A DNA stretch of 43,151 nucleotides from Desulfovirgula sp. (GTDB lineage: Bacteria > Bacillota > Desulfotomaculia > Desulfotomaculales > Desulfovirgulaceae). Numbering within the stretch: position 1 is the first letter of the stretch; the number at the start of each line of letters is the position of its first letter. The stretch is taken from contig DYEX01000134.1 of the NCBI GenBank assembly GCA_020725525.1, positions 1-43,151 on the forward strand, written 5' to 3'. The translations under genes were made by a program, and so were the position numbers. Of this stretch, positions 1 through 6,894 are shown one piece after another. Under the pieces are notes generated by a model that saw nothing but the letters and a program-made list of their open reading frames with translations, was not told the origin of the DNA and made no database searches.

Positions 1-36
1 ATACTTCCCGATTTTCCGTGTCGTGTAGGAGTTAAG

Positions 37-140
37 GTGGCAGAGTAGTGAAGGCCACTTGAGGCGTTGAAACCAGAGAAATTTTTTCTCTATGGCATTC
101 CCCCTTTAAGTGTTGCAGAGTAGTGAAGGCCACTTGAGGC
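37..140. CRISPR. Terminal end of a CRISPR-like array (two repeats, one spacer)
   Basis: Two near-identical units lie 75 bp apart. The first (37-73, 37 nt) ends in GTTGAAAC, a common 3' end of type I/III CRISPR repeats. The second (112-140) matches its first 29 nt with one mismatch and then diverges, as terminal repeats at the leader-distal end often do. The sequence between them (74-111) would be a 38-bp spacer, and positions 1-36 would be part of the preceding spacer. No cas gene is in the window, so the rest of the array should lie to the left. With only two copies visible, an ordinary direct repeat cannot be excluded. Confidence 0.55.
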
Positions 141-352
141 CAGCCTATCGGAGGGCGTAAACTGCTTTAGCTGTCGTATCTGTCTCTATTTGACAGAAGT
201 TGATACCCAAAAAGTAACAGCGGGCAGTACCGGCATTGTAGTAACACATTGGTGGAGCGGGCGCGCCGGTCAAAACGCGACGCAGTGTACTGGTCAAGAA
301 AATTGCTAAAATAAGGCAAATTGTTGAAAATATGATAAGGAGATTTTTGAAT

Positions 353-1018
353 ATGACGACCATACTTAGAGAAGAAAAAGTATGCGCTTTATGCGGTAAG
401 ATAAGCGAACACAGTGAGATTGGCTCGACAAACGCCTTTGGGTCACCTGATTTGGATACGCGACCCCCTGAAATGAAACGTTCGACTATTGGCATGTGGA
501 TCCAGGCCTGTCCGTTCTGTGGCTATTGTGCCCCGAATATTTCTGGGATAATTGAGAGAGCTGCAGAAGTGGTACGGAGCGATTCCTACCAGCAGCAACT
601 AAACGACCCTGAATTTCCAAAACTGGCGAATGCCTTTCTATGTTTTTCTCAGCTACAGGAATTTGCCGGTAATTTTGCAGGGGCGGGCTGGGCCAGCGTT
701 TACGCTGCCTGGGTTTGTGATGATGCCGGTTTTGAAATGGCGGCGCGGAAATGCCGGCTGAGCGCGGTGAATTTATGGCAAAAGGCGAAAGAAAAGGGGC
801 AGAGGTTCGCCGAACAGGCTGGGGCAGAAGAAGCCATCCTGGTTGATTTGTTGAGACGTGCGGGTCAATTTGAATTGGCCTTGAAGATCTGCGAAGATGG
901 GCTGAAGAAAAGTCCCGAGAAAACAATCATAAATATTTTGCAGTACCAGAAGCGACTTATTAATAATGCTGACGCCGGTCGTCATACAGTTGCCGAGGCA
1001 ATAAAAGGAAAACGGTAA
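353..1018 (+). CDS. DUF2225-like zinc-ribbon protein of unknown function
   Basis: This is a 221-residue soluble protein. I chose the ATG at 353 because AAGGAG (337-342) sits 10 bp upstream; an in-frame ATG at 332 has no such site. The N-terminal third carries two CxxC-type pairs, CALCGK near residue 11 and CPFCGYC near residue 54, which probably bind one metal ion. The rest is helical and repeat-like (residues 90-210), rich in Ala, Leu and Lys, resembling TPR-type hairpins. The layout resembles DUF2225 proteins of clostridia, whose role is not known. It stands alone between a CRISPR-like array and transposon debris, so context gives no function. I am fairly sure it is a real gene and unsure of the family. 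Confidence 0.75.
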   Translation: MTTILREEKVCALCGKISEHSEIGSTNAFGSPDLDTRPPEMKRSTIGMWIQACPFCGYCAPNISGIIERAAEVVRSDSYQQQLNDPEFPKLANAFLCFSQLQEFAGNFAGAGWASVYAAWVCDDAGFEMAARKCRLSAVNLWQKAKEKGQRFAEQAGAEEAILVDLLRRAGQFELALKICEDGLKKSPEKTIINILQYQKRLINNADAGRHTVAEAIKGKR

Positions 1019-1031
1019 TACAACCCATAAC

Positions 1032-1136
1032 AAGGAGGTTCGCAGCAGCTACCAACGGGCCAGCAAATGTAGATAATACGGCGCCCGGGGCGGCAAGAAG
1101 GTCAGGCAGGGGTTTCGGGAAATGATTGCGGGAGTG
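1032..1136 (+). repeat. Diverged repeat, left copy (second copy at 43010-43151)
   Basis: Both copies begin with AAGGAGGTT, continue with GCAGCAGCTACCAAC, and end with the block CAGGCAGGGGTTTCGGGAA followed by TGATTGCGGGAGTG. The right copy has about 37 extra bases in the middle. One reading frame is conserved across the last block (peptide GFRE[M/V]IAGV) and continues here to a stop at about 1168. This suggests a remnant of a coding sequence, possibly of a mobile element. I do not recognise the protein. Confidence 0.6.
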
Positions 1137-1188
1137 GCATGGGAGGAAGCCGAAAAAGAAGGAAACGATTAACCCGGAAGAAGGTATA

Positions 1189-1644
1189 TAATACACCGTA
1201 TGCGGCGAATGGTTTCCGGAAGTATATCCAGCCGGACGCAATTTAAAGTGGGCCAGAGGGGGCGAAGACCCCCTGACCAGGGAGGTGCGACTTTTTTGCG
1301 CCTGTACCCGATGGGTCTTCAACCGGATATTGGAAGGCCGTTCCCGTGAAGAACTCAAAAAAGAAGGCCAGAAGTTATCCGGCATAAACTTCCGTTTTTG
1401 TGACGATGCCATATTAAAGGCAAGGGCCATTATTGAATCACAGAGAGAGCTGCTGGCGCTGGAAATCGAAGAAGCCGGAACGAAACTGGCTCGTGCTAAG
1501 AAGAAACCTGGCCGGGCGTAAAAAGACCCGGCCGCAGCGATAAAAACTGGTAACCTGGTAAAAATCGAGAAAGCCGAACGCACCGTACATGGCCGCAAAG
1601 CGCGGGTCAAGAAACTGAGTGATAAGCTGGATGAACTGGCTTAA
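1189..1644 (+). pseudogene. IS200/IS605 OrfB (TnpB-like) fragment, broken
   Basis: A frame running from about 1189 encodes a peptide with features of the N-terminal part of IS605-family OrfB proteins: RLFCACTRWVFNRILEG, then SREELKKEG, then a helix around AILKARAIIESQREL. It meets a stop at 1519-1521 and continues in the same frame as a basic coiled stretch (KIEKAERTVHGRKARVKKL) to a second stop at 1642-1644. The catalytic RuvC-like part and the C-terminal zinc finger are absent, and no good start or ribosome site is visible. This looks like the decayed front end of a transposase accessory gene. Identification rests on recalled family motifs only. Confidence 0.5.
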
Positions 1645-1662
1645 ATGAAATATTGACTAAGG

Positions 1663-2235
1663 TCAAAACACCTTTTTCCGGGTTAACTCCTCCTGCACGT
1701 CATTTAAAGCCTCGCCGAAACGCTGGAAGTGCACCACTTCCCGCTCCCGTAAAAAGCGCAGGGTGTCCTTGACGCCGGGGTCGTCGGTCAGCCGGATCAG
1801 GTGTTCATAGGTGGTGCGGGCCTTCTGCTCCGCCGCCATGTTTTCATGCAGGTCGGTGACCGGGTCTCCGGTGGCCTGGACGTAGGCGGCCGTCCAGGGT
1901 ACCCCGCTGGCATCCACCGGGTAGACCGCCCGGTCGTGTTCGGCAAAATAGGCCCCCAGATCTTCCCGGCGCAACTGTTCCGGGGTGGCACCCTTCAGCA
2001 AACGGTAGATCATGGTACCAACAATTTCCCAGTGGGCCAGCTCTTCGGTGCCAATGTCCGTGAGCAGGCCTTTTGCTTTATTCGTGGGCATGGTGTAGCG
2101 CTGGGTCAAGTACCTTACGGCAGCCGACAACTCACTGTCGGGGCCGCCGTACTGGGCCATCAGATACCTGGCCATGCGCAGGTCGGTCTTATAGACCTTT
2201 ACCGGATATTCCAGCTTTTTTTCGTAAATCCACAT
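1663..2235 (-). CDS. cotJC: Spore coat protein CotJC (manganese-catalase-like)
   Basis: This 190-residue protein belongs to the CotJC/manganese catalase-like ferritin fold and is deposited in the spore coat. Helices with metal-ligand residues are visible: GTEELAHWEIVGTMIYRL near residue 70, EQKARTTYEHL near 140 and REREVVHFQRFGEAL near 170. The start MWIYEKKLEYPVKV is the usual CotJC beginning. A longer frame upstream overlaps the cotJB end and is not used. It is the last gene of cotJABC, 22 bp after cotJB. In other Bacillota the operon is mother-cell expressed (SigE). The catalytic activity of the coat protein is uncertain. Confidence 0.93.
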   Translation of the reverse strand: MWIYEKKLEYPVKVYKTDLRMARYLMAQYGGPDSELSAAVRYLTQRYTMPTNKAKGLLTDIGTEELAHWEIVGTMIYRLLKGATPEQLRREDLGAYFAEHDRAVYPVDASGVPWTAAYVQATGDPVTDLHENMAAEQKARTTYEHLIRLTDDPGVKDTLRFLREREVVHFQRFGEALNDVQEELTRKKVF

Positions 2236-2257
2236 CCTCTCCAGTCCTTTCTGTGAG

Positions 2258-2515
2258 TTAAAATTGTATTTCCCAGGGCCAGGGATCTTCAATCCAGCGC
2301 CAGGGATATTCGCTGGGCGAAAAGCCATAAGATACCAGCGGGCCGTACATGCGCTCGTACTGGGCCTTCAGCTGGTTCAAACGTTCGGTAACCAGGTTGT
2401 AATCATTCAAAGGTTCCTGTTCTGTGGGATGGGTGTCCAGGTAAAGGGTTAATTCTATGGCCACGAATTCCAGAGCCATAATATCATGCAGCAATTGCAA
2501 CCGCCTCGAATCCAC
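2258..2515 (-). CDS. cotJB: Spore coat protein CotJB
   Basis: This 85-residue protein matches CotJB: an N-terminal helix (LLHDIMALEFVAIELTLYLD), a middle helix (LVTERLNQLKAQYERMYGPL) and an aromatic C-terminal tail (YPWRWIEDPWPWEIQF). It probably starts at GTG, with an AAAGGAGG-type ribosome site 8 bp upstream. It sits between cotJA and cotJC. In Bacillus the three CotJ proteins depend on each other for assembly into the inner coat. No enzymatic activity is known for CotJB. Confidence 0.92.
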   Translation of the reverse strand: MDSRRLQLLHDIMALEFVAIELTLYLDTHPTEQEPLNDYNLVTERLNQLKAQYERMYGPLVSYGFSPSEYPWRWIEDPWPWEIQF

Positions 2516-2548
2516 TTATTTTCCTCCTTTCCAGAGGGGAGTCACATT

Positions 2549-2758
2549 TTAATAGGGGTAGGGGCTGTAAAGTTCAGGGAAAAGGGTGCCTTTTTCCAGA
2601 GCCTCGGCCGGGCTGTATGTTCTGCCGTAACGCTGGGGGGGTACATAGGCCTGGGCCAGCCGGAGTGGAGGGTAAAAGGCAGTGGTATGGGCAGCCGGGG
2701 TAGCGTCTGCGGCGGCCGCTTTTATTTCCTGCTCCGGCGTTTTTTCGGGTGTGGTCAT
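2549..2758 (-). CDS. cotJA: Spore coat associated protein CotJA
   Basis: This 69-residue protein is the first of the cotJABC operon. After a polar, Ala-rich N-terminus it has the CotJA-type Pro/Tyr-rich segment (PPLRLAQAYVPPQRYG) and the conserved ending GTLFPELYSPYPY. The ATG is preceded by GAGGAGG. In Bacillus, CotJA brings CotJC into the coat. A candidate SigE promoter lies about 50 bp upstream. Confidence 0.88.
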   Translation of the reverse strand: MTTPEKTPEQEIKAAAADATPAAHTTAFYPPLRLAQAYVPPQRYGRTYSPAEALEKGTLFPELYSPYPY

Positions 2759-2805
2759 TCCAGTAAGCCTCCTCTAAGTGGTATGAAAAGAAATTTCTTA
2801 CAAAT

Positions 2806-2833
2806 ACAATATGTTAGGCCAGCATATAATGAC
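2806..2833 (-). promoter_or_regulatory. Candidate SigE-type promoter of cotJABC
   Basis: Read on the minus strand, a GTCATTAT (-35-like) is followed 12 bp later by CATATTGT, which fits the SigE -10 pattern CATAnnnT. The position, about 50 bp before cotJA, and the known SigE control of cotJ support it. The spacing is slightly short, so it remains tentative. Confidence 0.35.
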
Positions 2834-2891
2834 ACCGCAAAAAGTGTAATCCTTGAGTTTTCTGCCCAAATGATGAGTTGCTGACTAAAAA

Positions 2892-2918
2892 CCCCCGGCG
2901 GGTGGCGCCGGGGGCTTC
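2892..2918. terminator. Strong GC hairpin, possible bidirectional terminator
   Basis: A perfect 9-bp stem, CCCCCGGCG / CGCCGGGGG with loop GGTGG, is flanked by AAAA on the left and CTTCTTT on the right. It lies between two divergent transcription units, so it does not end an obvious gene in the window. The rest of 2759-3130 (372 bp) holds only this hairpin, the cotJ promoter region and the cwlD leader. Confidence 0.5.
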
Positions 2919-3125
2919 TTTCATTCCGCAATGCTGGCCAGTTTTTAGGCCGGCTTTTTCTTTTTCTCTTCGGGCCGGTGAGGGCGTACAGGACCACCTT
3001 TTGGGCCGTGGATGCTTTATTTGTCAGAAACTAGATCCTCCGGAGGCTTATAAATTTTATAGGGATTGTAAACCTTAAGTGACAGCCGGCGATATTACCG
3101 GGCCGATACTGGTTGCTGAGGTGGG

Positions 3126-3167
3126 AATCCGTGTTGCACCCTGCGCAATCCGTGTTGCACCCTGCGC
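3126..3167 (+). repeat. 21-bp perfect tandem duplication at the cwlD start
   Basis: A 21-bp unit (3126-3146) is repeated exactly at 3147-3167. Each unit contains the start-like GTGTTGCACC, and the duplication adds seven codons (SVLHPAQ / SVLHPAH) to the N-terminus of CwlD. It keeps the reading frame. Confidence 0.9.
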
Positions 3168-3874
3168 ACAGAAGTTTTACCTGCTTAATGATCATTGCCG
3201 TCATTTTATGTCTGGTTTATCCGGTGCCGGTTCCAGCAGCAGCGGTTCCCTCCAGTTCCATCCTGGCCGGGCGTGTGATCGTGATTGATCCCGGTCATGG
3301 TGGGGACGACCCCGGGACGGTGGGATGTCACGGTATTGTAGAAAAGGATGTGGCCATGGAGATCAGCCGGCGGGTGGCGGATGTTTTCCGGCAGGCCGGA
3401 GCCCGGGTGGTGCTGACCAGGGAGGGGGACCGGGAACCGGCGGGTCCCGGGGGAAGCGGCGGGGAAAAGATTGAAGCACACGATCTGGCCCGCCGGATGG
3501 AGCTGGCCAATAAATGCGGTGCTCATCTTTTCCTGAGCATCCATTTAAATCATTTTCCCGAGCCCGATGAATACGGGGCACAGGTTTTTTACCAGACCGG
3601 TTCCCAGGAAAGCCGTAAACTGGCCGAAGCCATTCAGGCGGAGCTGAACAAGAACCTGGTTGATTCAGGGCGCCAGGCTTTGGCCGGGGACTTTTATGTC
3701 TGCCGCAACTCCCGCATGCCGGCGGTTATAGTGGAAGTGGGGTTTTTAAGCCACGAAGAGGAATCCCGGCAGCTAACCGATCCCGCCTATCAGGAGCGGG
3801 CTGCCCGGGCCATCCTCCGGGGTGTGGTCAATTACTTCCAGGGCAAAAAGGGGGAGGTGAAACAGCATGGTTAA
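3131..3874 (+). CDS. cwlD: N-acetylmuramoyl-L-alanine amidase CwlD
   Basis: This is an Amidase_3 zinc enzyme that removes the peptide from muramic acid during spore cortex synthesis, a step in making muramic-delta-lactam. After a hydrophobic export segment (about residues 19-40) come the catalytic motifs: VIDPGHGG (first zinc His), a Glu in IVEKDVAMEI, LSIHLNH (second His) and AVIVEVGFLSH (catalytic Glu). I chose GTG 3131 because GAGGTGGG lies 5 bp upstream, giving 247 residues. TTG 3113 and ATG 3188 are alternatives in the same frame. The stop overlaps the next gene, so the two are probably co-transcribed. The role in cortex is inferred from the family and the spore-gene neighbourhood. Confidence 0.88.
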   Translation: MLHPAQSVLHPAHRSFTCLMIIAVILCLVYPVPVPAAAVPSSSILAGRVIVIDPGHGGDDPGTVGCHGIVEKDVAMEISRRVADVFRQAGARVVLTREGDREPAGPGGSGGEKIEAHDLARRMELANKCGAHLFLSIHLNHFPEPDEYGAQVFYQTGSQESRKLAEAIQAELNKNLVDSGRQALAGDFYVCRNSRMPAVIVEVGFLSHEEESRQLTDPAYQERAARAILRGVVNYFQGKKGEVKQHG

Positions 3875-4853
3875 CATTACCCGCCTCGTAACTTTCTTGC
3901 TCGTTTTAAGCCTGGCCGCCGGTCCCGCTGCCGCAGGCAGCAGTATGCCGGTGACCGGGGGGCTTTCCAGTCAACCGGTACAAAATATTGATTACTCACC
4001 TTTAAAAAAACAGATGGAAAAATTTGTACAGGGGAAAAAGTCCACCTTTGCCGTATACTTCGAGGATCTGGCCTCCGGCACCAGTTTCGGCATTAATGCA
4101 GGCAAGCCAATGGTGGCGGCCAGCACGGTCAAGCTGCCCATGGCCCTGTATATAAACCATCTGGTGGTACAGGGTAAAATGCACTGGTACGACCGGGTGA
4201 GTTACCGCAAGGCTACGGATTACGAAGACGGTTCTGGAGTGCTGCGTTACGAAGCCAGGGACGGAGATACCTACTCCCTGCGCCTGCTGGCCAATCTCGC
4301 CATCACCATCAGCGATAACGTGGCCTTTCGCATGCTGGCCAGGCATGTGGGCCGGCCAAATTTTATTGCTTATATGAAGCAACTGGGTGGGCGCACCGTC
4401 TATCCAGGAGGTAAAAATTTAACCACCGCCCGGGATCTGGCCACCTATGTCAGGGCCACCCTGGATTTTGCCCGGCGCCATCCGCAGGAGGGCCTGCGCC
4501 TGCTGGACGATCTGGCCCACCCGTCTTTTCATACCGGCTTACCGGGGTTGCTTCCGCACCAGGTCATGGTGGCCCATAAGGAAGGGGACCTGGAGGGGAT
4601 AGCCAACGACTGCGGGGTGGTCTTTGGCCGCCGGCCTTACATCCTGGTGGTTCTGTCCAGTGGTGTGAGGGATACCCGGCAGGGTTTTGCCGACATCGCC
4701 CGCTTAAGCAGGATGGCTTACGATTTTCAGGAATCTCTCCCGGCGGCTGAAATATTCCCGGTATACCAGTCACCGGTAAATGTTTCAGTAAAACCGCTCC
4801 CACCGGCACGGTGCCGCGTTGTCCAAAGCGAACGACTTGCGAAGCGCTGGTAA
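3867..4853 (+). CDS. Beta-lactamase-fold serine hydrolase (class A-like), exported
   Basis: This 328-residue protein has a signal peptide (about residues 1-23) and the active-site motifs of the class A beta-lactamase/PBP superfamily: STVK at 86-89, SDN at 149-151, and KEG at 238-240 in place of the usual K[T/S]G. Proteins of this type in sporulating clostridia are often annotated as beta-lactamase-related hydrolases; substrates may be cell-wall peptides rather than drugs. It overlaps cwlD by 8 bp and has a GGGAGGTGAAAC ribosome site. The last 25 or so residues (from about 304, after PVYQSP) are encoded by a palindromic repeat inserted at 4777, so the native C-terminus has been replaced. True beta-lactamase activity is unproven. 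Confidence 0.8.
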   Translation: MVNITRLVTFLLVLSLAAGPAAAGSSMPVTGGLSSQPVQNIDYSPLKKQMEKFVQGKKSTFAVYFEDLASGTSFGINAGKPMVAASTVKLPMALYINHLVVQGKMHWYDRVSYRKATDYEDGSGVLRYEARDGDTYSLRLLANLAITISDNVAFRMLARHVGRPNFIAYMKQLGGRTVYPGGKNLTTARDLATYVRATLDFARRHPQEGLRLLDDLAHPSFHTGLPGLLPHQVMVAHKEGDLEGIANDCGVVFGRRPYILVVLSSGVRDTRQGFADIARLSRMAYDFQESLPAAEIFPVYQSPVNVSVKPLPPARCRVVQSERLAKRW

Positions 4854-5087
4854 CGGCACCCGGCGAAGCGAGGGTAACCGGACTGCGGCGCGAAACCAGC
4901 GGCACCGAAATGTAACTAAGAAAAAGGTGGCTTACTGAAACGGTAAAAAGATGACAGTAAAGTGCAACTGCCATGCCGCATTTGCAGCGCCGCCAGTCCG
5001 GTCCGAAGCGAGCCGCGGTGCCGTCAGCGCGGAGCACTGGAGTGAGCGTGGACAACGCGGCACCGTAGCGGGGTCATTGAACATTTA
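4777..5087. repeat. Palindromic MITE-like repeat, copy A
   Basis: The element begins TAAATGTTTCAGTAAAACCG and ends TAGCGGGGTCATTGAACATTTA, which are inverted versions of each other. The inner arms also pair over long stretches: GGTGCCGCGTTGTCC at about 4812-4826 with GGACAACGCGGCACC at about 5050-5064, and ACCGGACTG with CAGTCCGGT further in. TCACCG flanks both sides (4770-4775 and 5091-5096), perhaps a target duplication. It encodes nothing recognisable. It shares 18 identical bases (4888-4905) with copy C, and its ends resemble those of copy B. Confidence 0.75.
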
Positions 5088-5121
5088 CAATCACCGAAAT
5101 AAGGGTAAGGAGGTTTATCTA

Positions 5122-6291
5122 ATGTTTGCCCGGAAAATCCTCAGTACATTGTTGATTTGTTTATTTACCCTGGCCTGTGCCTTACCGGCCTGGGCGGTGA
5201 AAGAGAAGGAGGAGGGCACCAGCGGCGGGCTGGACACTACCGCCGAATCCGCGGTGCTCATGGAAGCCCATACGGGCAAGGTTTTATGGGCCAAAAATCC
5301 CGGTAAGAAATTACCCATGGCCAGTGTAACCAAAATCATGACCCTCCTTCTGGCTGTGGAAGCGGTGGAACAGGGCAAGGTCGGCCTGAAGGACCGGGTG
5401 GTGGCCAGTGAAAACGCCTGGGAGATGGGTGGCTCTCAGATTTACCTTGAGCCCGGCGAAGAATTCAGTTTCGAAGAAATGCTTATTGCCGTGGCCGTGG
5501 GATCGGCCAATGATGCCAGCGTGGCCGTGGCCGAGCACATCCTGGGGAGCGAAGAAGCCTTTGTGGAGGCCATGAACCGGCGGGCCAGGCAACTGGGCTT
5601 AAGGCACACCCACTTTGTCAATTGCACCGGCCTGCCGGCCAGGGACCATTACACTTCGGCTTACGATATGGCGGTTATTTTGCGGGAATGTTTGAAGTAC
5701 CCCCTTTTCCGCCGCATCTCGTCCATTTACGAATATGATTTGCGGGGCGGGAAGTTCAAGCTGTGGAATACCAACAAGCTGCTCAAGTGGTATGAGGGAG
5801 TGGATGCGGGCAAAACGGGCTGGACCAACGAGGCCAAATACTGCCTGGCTTCTTCGGCAGAACGGGATGGCCTGCGGTTGATTGTGGTAGTCCTGGGCAC
5901 GCCCGAACCAAAAAGCCATTTCCGGGAGTCCATCAAGCTGTACAAGTATGGCTTTGCCCGCTACAAGGCAGTAAACATCTACCCGGAGGGTGCTAAAGTA
6001 AAAGCCCTGCCTGTGAGCAAGGGAGAGGTGGACAAGCTTGATGTGGTGACTGCAGAGGGGGTTACCGTGGTGGCACCCAAAGGGGAAGACCGGGGATTCA
6101 AAACCCACCTGGAACTGCCCTCCTACGTAACCGCTCCCGTGACCAGGGGGCAGCAGCTTGGCTGCTGTGTGGTGAAAAAGGACGGGCAGGAAGTGCTGCG
6201 GGTGCCTCTGGTGGCCCGGTACGAAGTTAAAAAGGCCGGCTTGCTGCAGCAGATCAAAAAGGTCTTCACCCGCCTGCACGGCGTTCGCTAA
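5122..6291 (+). CDS. dacF: D-alanyl-D-alanine carboxypeptidase DacF (PBP5-like)
   Basis: This is a low-molecular-weight penicillin-binding protein (peptidase S11) of 389 residues that trims the terminal D-Ala from peptidoglycan stem peptides and so limits cross-linking. A signal peptide ends near LPAWA (residue 25). The active-site motifs are SVTK (68-71), SAN (128-130) and KTG (231-233). The PBP5-type C-terminal domain (about 285-370) and an amphipathic, basic tail that would hold the protein on the membrane follow. The start is ATG 5122, with AAGGAGG 9 bp upstream. The frame stays open further upstream, but only through the palindromic repeat. Its position directly before spoIIAA is the classical dacF-spoIIA arrangement and supports the name. 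Confidence 0.92.
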   Translation: MFARKILSTLLICLFTLACALPAWAVKEKEEGTSGGLDTTAESAVLMEAHTGKVLWAKNPGKKLPMASVTKIMTLLLAVEAVEQGKVGLKDRVVASENAWEMGGSQIYLEPGEEFSFEEMLIAVAVGSANDASVAVAEHILGSEEAFVEAMNRRARQLGLRHTHFVNCTGLPARDHYTSAYDMAVILRECLKYPLFRRISSIYEYDLRGGKFKLWNTNKLLKWYEGVDAGKTGWTNEAKYCLASSAERDGLRLIVVVLGTPEPKSHFRESIKLYKYGFARYKAVNIYPEGAKVKALPVSKGEVDKLDVVTAEGVTVVAPKGEDRGFKTHLELPSYVTAPVTRGQQLGCCVVKKDGQEVLRVPLVARYEVKKAGLLQQIKKVFTRLHGVR

Positions 6292-6294
6292 AAC

Positions 6295-6321
6295 AAGGTG
6301 CCCCGGGACAAGGGGCACCTT
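6295..6321 (+). terminator. Terminator after dacF
   Basis: A 10-bp stem AAGGTGCCCC / GGGGCACCTT with a 7-nt loop starts 4 bp after the dacF stop. The trailing T-run is short (TTAAAGTTTG), so termination may be incomplete, leaving some read-through into spoIIA. Confidence 0.65.
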
Positions 6322-6360
6322 AAAGTTTGCATTTCGACAGAATATATGGTAACATTTAGC

Positions 6361-6386
6361 AGGAGAATCCCTCCCCTCCGTAGAAG
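6361..6386 (+). promoter_or_regulatory. Candidate SigH promoter of spoIIAA-spoIIAB-sigF
   Basis: GCAGGAGAA (-35-like, with AGGA at 6361) and GTAGAAG (-10-like, 6380-6386) are 11 bp apart and fit the SigH pattern RnAGGAwww ... RnnGAAT with one weak position. The spoIIA operon is SigH-dependent in Bacillus subtilis. A transcript from here would carry the palindrome at 6430-6518 in its leader. Confidence 0.5.
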
Positions 6387-6429
6387 TTCTAAAACTGAAA
6401 CCGTAAAAATTCGCGAAAACCCGTTTGTT

Positions 6430-6518
6430 GATACCGTTACAAAACCAATGGTGCGGGCGGCCGTCGTTGTACCTTACCAGTGAGTGCTGGGCCGCCCAGG
6501 TGGTTATGCTACAGTATC
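6430..6518. repeat. Palindromic repeat, small copy D, in the spoIIA leader
   Basis: GATACCGTTACAAAACCA on the left pairs imperfectly with TGGTTATGCTACAGTATC on the right, and GGGCGGCC pairs with GGGCCGCCC inside. The middle contains GTGAGTGCTGGG, also present in copy B (from about 8270). It ends about 8 bp before the spoIIAA ribosome site region, so it could fold in the mRNA leader. Confidence 0.6.
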
Positions 6519-6540
6519 TAAAACGCGGCAGAGGTGATCT

Positions 6541-6882
6541 ATGGTGGAACTGGATCTGGAAATCAGACAGGATACCCTGTTTGTCCGGTTGGAAGGGGAG
6601 CTGGACCTGGGAGTAGCCGACTTCCTGCGCAATACTCTGGAAGGATCTTTAAACAAAAACCCGGTCCGTCACCTGGTGCTTAATTTAAGCCGGGTCTCTT
6701 ATATTGACAGCTCCTGTCTGGGTGTTATCCTTGGCCGCTACAAGCGCCTGGCCCGGGAAGGGGGCAGGGTCTCCCTGGTGGGATTGCAGCCCCATGTGCG
6801 GCGTATTTGTGAGCTTTCGGGGCTGTTGCGGATCATGGGTGAGTATACCACGGAAGAGGAAGCTGTGGCCAAAGCCGGGTGA
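6541..6882 (+). CDS. spoIIAA: Anti-sigma F factor antagonist SpoIIAA
   Basis: This 113-residue STAS-domain protein controls forespore SigF. When unphosphorylated it binds SpoIIAB and frees SigF; SpoIIAB inactivates it by phosphorylating a serine. The conserved segment YIDSSCLGVILGRY places that serine at residue 58, as in Bacillus subtilis. Length is normal. The ATG follows an AGAGGTGATCT ribosome site. It is the first gene of spoIIAA-spoIIAB-sigF, 12 bp before spoIIAB. Confidence 0.96.
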   Translation: MVELDLEIRQDTLFVRLEGELDLGVADFLRNTLEGSLNKNPVRHLVLNLSRVSYIDSSCLGVILGRYKRLAREGGRVSLVGLQPHVRRICELSGLLRIMGEYTTEEEAVAKAG

Positions 6883-6894
6883 GGGGGGATTACT

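Noticed and set aside
4951-5121. Upstream extension of the dacF frame
   Set aside because: It runs through the palindromic repeat and would replace a normal signal peptide start. AAGGAGG favours ATG 5122.
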